From Aureispira sp. CCB-QB1 (GTDB lineage Bacteria > Bacteroidota > Bacteroidia > Chitinophagales > Saprospiraceae), in NCBI RefSeq assembly GCF_000724545.1, contig NZ_JHBV01000008.1, positions 157,712 through 221,711 on the forward strand: 64,000 nucleotides of DNA, in the 5' to 3' direction. Every line of letters begins with the position of its first letter. Position 1 is the first letter of the stretch. Under the pieces are notes generated by a model, which was given only the letters and a program-made list of their open reading frames with translations, was not told where the DNA came from and ran no database searches. The position numbers and the translations under genes are program-made. Shown here in pieces: positions 60,553 to 64,000 of the stretch.

Positions 60553-61362
60553 ATGCTAAAAGATCTAAATAGAAACTCCATTATTGACCAATATTTTGCA
60601 CAAGATATTTCAAATCAAAATTTTCAGAAAGCACTATTTAACAGAGTTTCTGCAATAGGAAAGAAATTTACTAATGTAGATTTCCGCTTTTGCATTTTTG
60701 AAAATTGTTATTTCAGAAACTGCGCATTTGACTCATGTTTATTTGAAGGTAGTAAATTTAATAACTCCAGTCTTGCAGGCTCCTCTTTCTCTGGTTGCAA
60801 ATTTGATTACAGCACTTTTAATAAAACATTTGTAGATGACGACATACTTTTAAACAGTTGTCCAGGATTTGAAAATTTAAAGCTAAAGTTTGCTCGCACC
60901 CTAAGAACAAACTACCAATCATTAGGAATTAATGAATCTGCGAATAAAGCGATTAAGGTAGAATTAACTGCTACAAAAACTCATTTATATAAATCTTGGA
61001 ATTCAAATGAGTCTTACTATAGAAAAAAATATTCTGGTTTTAACAGAGTAAAAGCTTTCTTCAAATGGGTCTCTTTTAAAATTCAAGAATTTATATGGGG
61101 AAATGGAGAAAGTGTATCTAGATTACTAAGAACTGTCTTAATTCTTGGTATTTTAATGGTTCTATATGATGTTTTTAAATTTCGCGATACAGATCAAATT
61201 GATTCATATTGGAGTTCATTAAACCAAATGCCCGAAATATTTTTCAGTATTGAACGACCTTCTCATTACTCAAAATCATATCTAAGTTTGATATACTTCA
61301 TTAGATTATTCATCTTTAGCCTATTTATGGCTATAATAATTAAACGCTTCAACAAAAGATAG
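60553..61362 (+). CDS. Pentapeptide-repeat membrane protein (cassette B, gene 1)
   Basis: 269 residues from the ATG at 60553; an earlier ATG at 60436 lies inside the attC core and is rejected. Residues about 38-92 are pentapeptide repeats (F/L every fifth residue: FRFCIFENCYFRNCAF, CLFEGSKFNNSSLAGSSF), a right-handed quadrilateral helix. Then a helical region, then two transmembrane helices at about 193-207 and 243-263 with a short loop containing YWSSLNQMPEIFFSIE. Pentapeptide-membrane fusions occur near defence and toxin genes. Directly followed by a nucleotidyltransferase gene one base later. Confidence 0.85.
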   Translation: MLKDLNRNSIIDQYFAQDISNQNFQKALFNRVSAIGKKFTNVDFRFCIFENCYFRNCAFDSCLFEGSKFNNSSLAGSSFSGCKFDYSTFNKTFVDDDILLNSCPGFENLKLKFARTLRTNYQSLGINESANKAIKVELTATKTHLYKSWNSNESYYRKKYSGFNRVKAFFKWVSFKIQEFIWGNGESVSRLLRTVLILGILMVLYDVFKFRDTDQIDSYWSSLNQMPEIFFSIERPSHYSKSYLSLIYFIRLFIFSLFMAIIIKRFNKR

Positions 61363-61363
61363 T

Positions 61364-62002
61364 ATGTATATTTATGCTTTTGGTTCTGTCTGTAGAGGAG
61401 AAATTGACCCATCCTCAGATATAGACCTATTAGTTGTGATCAACAAAACTGAACAAAACCCATATAGACAGTTCAATATGGAACAATATTCAGTTTATAG
61501 TTTTGAAAGATTAAATAAAATTTGGATAGAAGGAAATCCATTCGCATGGCATTTATACACTGAAGCTAAATTTTTATTTTCAGACAATGGTGAAAATCTA
61601 TTGGAAAATATTCCTCCTCCTTCCCCTTATACAAATGAAGAGAGAGATTGTAAGAAGTTCTACAATCTTTTTCTAGAATCAATGGATTCATTAAAGGAAA
61701 ATCCTAATTCTCAAATTTTTGACTTATCAATGATTTTTCTAGCCATTAGAAATTTTGCTTCGTGTTACTCATTGGGTGTCTTAAAGCAATATAACTTTTC
61801 AAGATTTTCAGCATTAAAGTTAGGAGAAGATTCGCTAAATATTCCTCCCTTAATATTTTCCATTCTTGAAAGAGCAAGAATACTAACAACGAGAGGTATA
61901 GGAGAAAAAATAAACACCTCTGAAATCTCTAAAGTAATTAGTCAGGAAATATCACTGAAAAATTGGTTTAGTTCATTAAATAAAAAAATACAATATGTTT
62001 GA
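61364..62002 (+). CDS. Nucleotidyltransferase-fold protein (cassette B, gene 2)
   Basis: 212 residues. N-terminal MNT-like nucleotidyltransferase motif: AFGSVCRGEIDPSSDIDLLVV, with Gly7-Ser8 and Asp19/Asp21 (SDIDLL) as metal ligands of DNA polymerase-beta-like enzymes. The C-terminal 130 residues are helical (FYNLFLESMDSLK; IFLAIRNFASCYSLGVLKQY) as in nucleotidyltransferase-associated HEPN-like domains, without RxxxxH. Such proteins nucleotidylate RNA, tRNA or proteins in toxin-antitoxin and defence systems. Upstream gene ends one base before; the downstream gene overlaps by 8 bases. Confidence 0.88.
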   Translation: MYIYAFGSVCRGEIDPSSDIDLLVVINKTEQNPYRQFNMEQYSVYSFERLNKIWIEGNPFAWHLYTEAKFLFSDNGENLLENIPPPSPYTNEERDCKKFYNLFLESMDSLKENPNSQIFDLSMIFLAIRNFASCYSLGVLKQYNFSRFSALKLGEDSLNIPPLIFSILERARILTTRGIGEKINTSEISKVISQEISLKNWFSSLNKKIQYV

Positions 62003-62303
62003 ATTCAATAACAGAATATCTGCTCAACGAGAAATAATTCAACTAATTAATGGTACAACGCAACTAAAGACATCAATATTTGGTCTATCCAGTAAAGCAA
62101 TACAAAGATGGACTATAGAAAATCAGTTAGATTCATCATCTGAATTAGTAAAAATAATTACGGAGATTTCTGGTAAACTATTTTTCCTAGCCAATAAGAG
62201 TCAAGAACAAATTTCCGAATCATATAAAAATCTAAGCGTAGAAATTTCAAGTTTTGTTACTAAACTAAAAGAAGAGCTAAAAAAGTATTCGGAAAAACAA
62301 TAA
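61995..62303 (+). CDS. Small coiled-coil protein (cassette B, gene 3)
   Basis: 102 residues. The ATG overlaps the end of the nucleotidyltransferase gene by 8 bases, so translation is coupled. The second half is a coiled coil (SQEQISESYKNLSVEISS, then LKEELKKYSEKQ). No family recognised. In a three-gene cassette it is the likely partner or antidote for the nucleotidyltransferase, an inference from position. Confidence 0.7.
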   Translation: MFEFNNRISAQREIIQLINGTTQLKTSIFGLSSKAIQRWTIENQLDSSSELVKIITEISGKLFFLANKSQEQISESYKNLSVEISSFVTKLKEELKKYSEKQ

Positions 62304-62308
62304 TTACA

Positions 62309-62450
62309 GCACATAACAAAGCGCATATGGCTATCCTAGGAAAAAGGCGCAGCGTATGTCTAACACCGCAAAATCACAGATTTTGCTCTAGGGATTAGCC
62401 ATATTTCGGTTCGCATAACTTGTGGCACTGCATATATTAAGACGTTGGCT
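62309..62450 (+). repeat. Long attC-like site B
   Basis: R'' GCACATAAC (62309-62317) is the exact complement of the GTTATGTGC start at 60433. Inner hairpin GCAAAATC-ACA-GATTTTGC (62368-62386). R' is GTTGGCT (62444-62450). About 142 bases, like site C. Confidence 0.88.
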
Positions 62451-62518
62451 GCAACTTCGCTCCCTAAAGATTTTGAGGTAAGCAACACAGAAAAGTGAAA
62501 TAAATCAATTATCTTGAC

Positions 62519-63760
62519 ATGAAATTAGACACTAGTAAAATGAAATTTGAATTTGTTATTATCTGCGTTGATACAACCTCTAATGTTAAAGTAAAAAATG
62601 AAACTAACTTTTTACACCTATTACTATCAAATGGAGAACTATGGGATGATGCTGAATTAAAAAATAAAAAAATTCAAGAAAAAAACAATTCGCTTATCTG
62701 CCAAATAAAAAAGAAATCTTCTACCTCTGATAATTCAATACCCAACCAAATATCCTATTTAGTTTTTTTGAAGGGTAAATATGAAAAAGTAGCAGCAATT
62801 AGAATAAAACTGCTTGAATTTATTTCAGCCCAAAATTTTGACCATACATATGTTATAAAAGATGAAATATCAAAAAATATAGCATGTACATTATATCCTT
62901 TAATAAACGAATTAGAAACTTTACTTCGAGGGTATCTAATGAAATTTTTCATCACTAAGCTTGGACCTAAATGGTGGGATATTACTGCCGATAGCGAAAT
63001 GAAACAAAAAGCTAGATTACGAAAAAAAAATGAACAAGTTTTTTCAAATTATATAGATAACAAAGTATATCTAATTGATTTCGGTGAACTTGGAAAAATG
63101 ATATATGCCTTATCTTCTGGCTATATAAATAAGAATGATATTATTGATAAACTCATGAATATTGAAGAAAGTATTGACGCAATAAAAGAGCTAAAACAAG
63201 AATTACAAAGTAATTATACTAAATATTTTAAAGAAACATTTAAAGACAAACAGTTTCAAAAAAAATGGGAAGATATTGAAAAGCTTCGACACAAAGTAGC
63301 TCATAACAACTTATTTACAGAAAAAGACTTAGAAAAAGGTGTCAATGACTGTAATGAGTTAAAGCAAATAATTGAAGAAGCAGATAAAACTATGGATGAG
63401 ATAGAATTCTCAGAAGAAGAAATAGAAAAAATCACAAAAGATTCTCTTGAAAATATTAATAAACTATATGGTGACTTTCTTTTCTATTGGAAAAGCTTAG
63501 TAGTTGAATTAATGCGAATATCCAATAATCACGCTCTAAGTGTTAAACCTCAATCTATACCTGTTCACCGTTTATTGAGAGTAATTCATCAAAAGAAACT
63601 ATTTTCTAATAGATTATTCGATCAATTAATATTTTTAATGAATTATAGAAACATGATAGTTCACAATCCATCAACGGATTTATTTATGTTAGAAAAAGAC
63701 TTACCAGAAGCCATTGAATTAATGCTAAAAGTTATTGAGGATCTAAAAAAAATAAAATAA
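62519..63760 (+). CDS. Protein with two HEPN-type RxxxxH motifs (cassette C)
   Basis: 413 residues, cytoplasmic. Unassigned N-terminus (about 110 residues), then a helical domain with LYPLINELETLLRGYLMKFF, resembling Swt1-type HEPN domains, whose active motif is Arg257-His262 (LRHKVAHNN). A second helical domain has Arg377-His382 (YRNMIVHNP). RxxxxH is the catalytic motif of HEPN ribonucleases in toxin-antitoxin, abortive infection and CRISPR accessory systems. Two in one chain suggest an intramolecular HEPN pair that cleaves RNA. Sole gene of its cassette, between GTTGGCT and the attC at 63765. Confidence 0.88.
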   Translation: MKLDTSKMKFEFVIICVDTTSNVKVKNETNFLHLLLSNGELWDDAELKNKKIQEKNNSLICQIKKKSSTSDNSIPNQISYLVFLKGKYEKVAAIRIKLLEFISAQNFDHTYVIKDEISKNIACTLYPLINELETLLRGYLMKFFITKLGPKWWDITADSEMKQKARLRKKNEQVFSNYIDNKVYLIDFGELGKMIYALSSGYINKNDIIDKLMNIEESIDAIKELKQELQSNYTKYFKETFKDKQFQKKWEDIEKLRHKVAHNNLFTEKDLEKGVNDCNELKQIIEEADKTMDEIEFSEEEIEKITKDSLENINKLYGDFLFYWKSLVVELMRISNNHALSVKPQSIPVHRLLRVIHQKKLFSNRLFDQLIFLMNYRNMIVHNPSTDLFMLEKDLPEAIELMLKVIEDLKKIK

Positions 63761-63764
63761 CTGT

Positions 63765-63912
63765 AGCCAACACGGCTATATATAGCCATCCTGCGTCTAA
63801 AGTCTAGGACTTTTGTGAGACTGCCGCAAAATCCCAGATTTTGCTTTGGGAAAAGGCTATATTTCGTAGCACATATCTTGCGGCACGTTATATATATGTA
63901 GCAACATTACAA
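63765..63912 (+). repeat. Long attC-like site C
   Basis: R'' AGCCAAC (63765-63771) complements the GTTGGCT start at 62444. Inner hairpin GCAAAATC-CCA-GATTTTGC (63826-63844). The R' is degraded: ATTACAA (63906-63912) is the best match by alignment with site B. About 148 bases. Confidence 0.75.
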
Positions 63913-64000
63913 AAAAAAAACATGAGTCATCCCGAATTTTCTAAAGCACATTGACAAAATAAAAATGTTAAGATAAAATGGATGGCTTTTCTAAGTCTGT

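Larger units (their letters stand above)
52652..63912 (+). mobile_element. Integron-type gene-cassette array (no integrase visible)
   Basis: At least six attC-like sites (52652, 55295, 56506, 60373, 62309, 63765). Each cassette starts with a TTRRRY-like heptamer and ends with an R'' that is its reverse complement: GTTGTGGTG/CACCACAAC (54613/55295), TTGTATT/AATACAA (55351/56506), GTTAGGCAAA/TTTGCCTAAC (59525/60370), GTTATGTGC/GCACATAAC (60433/62309), GTTGGCT/AGCCAAC (62444/63765). Sites contain imperfect hairpins with mismatched or extra bases, as in attC. No tyrosine recombinase of IntI type is in the window, so the array is a CALIN (cluster of attC lacking integrase) or its integrase lies beyond the right edge. 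Confidence 0.85.

Noticed and set aside
52652..64000. Search for an IntI integrase or attI site
   Set aside because: No tyrosine recombinase reading frame with R...HxxR...Y was seen in or near the array.

Overview
The window is low-GC DNA from a Bacteroidota (Bacteroidetes) chromosome. Evidence: proteins ending in type IX secretion (T9SS) sorting domains (genes at 42645, 50094 and 55405), a GldM-like protein, many Bacteroidota-style lipoproteins, and -7 promoter elements of the TAnnTTTG type. A cytochrome-b5-fused front-end fatty-acid desaturase suggests a marine Saprospiria of the Aureispira kind, but that placement is inference. No rRNA, tRNA, CRISPR array or integrase gene was recognised.

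Left part (0.1-24.8 kb): a Dps-like protein that has lost its iron ligands; purKE; two tandem paralogous lipoproteins; a structured leader or small RNA in front of a ClpP-like lipoprotein; a TPR-CHAT protease-like protein; a putP remnant with an internal deletion. Then comes an apparent hypotaurine locus: a group II PLP decarboxylase divergent from cysteine dioxygenase, followed by an Lrp/AsnC regulator. Next are an HxlR-type regulator with a clear operator, an ADP-ribosylglycohydrolase, a fumarylacetoacetate-hydrolase-family enzyme, the desaturase, and a MarR regulator translationally coupled to a serine hydrolase.

Middle part (24.8-52.6 kb): AraC regulators, a methyltransferase, a DUF418 membrane protein, an inhibitory-type serpin, a PDZ-alpha/beta hydrolase, a Zur-type zinc operon (DUF1826, small protein, COG0523 GTPase) behind a promoter overlapped by two palindromes, a seven-repeat beta-propeller lipoprotein, a nuclease-like DUF5655 protein, a large polysaccharide lyase 8 exported by T9SS, an IS3-family remnant and several secreted proteins of unknown function.

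Right part (52.6-64 kb): this is best read as an integron-type gene-cassette array without a visible integrase. Five cassettes have a start sequence (TTRRRY-like) whose reverse complement occurs at the start of the attC-like hairpin at their own 3' end, which is the defining signature of integron cassettes. Cargo: a lipoprotein; an inverted T9SS client; a 3-kb prophage-like lysis module with a premature stop in its spanin-like gene (inside the array but without matched ends); a DUF5675 secreted protein; a three-gene operon (pentapeptide-membrane protein, nucleotidyltransferase, small coiled coil); and a protein with two HEPN RxxxxH motifs. The three-gene and HEPN cassettes look like defence or toxin-antitoxin functions and are the strongest candidates for an undescribed system.
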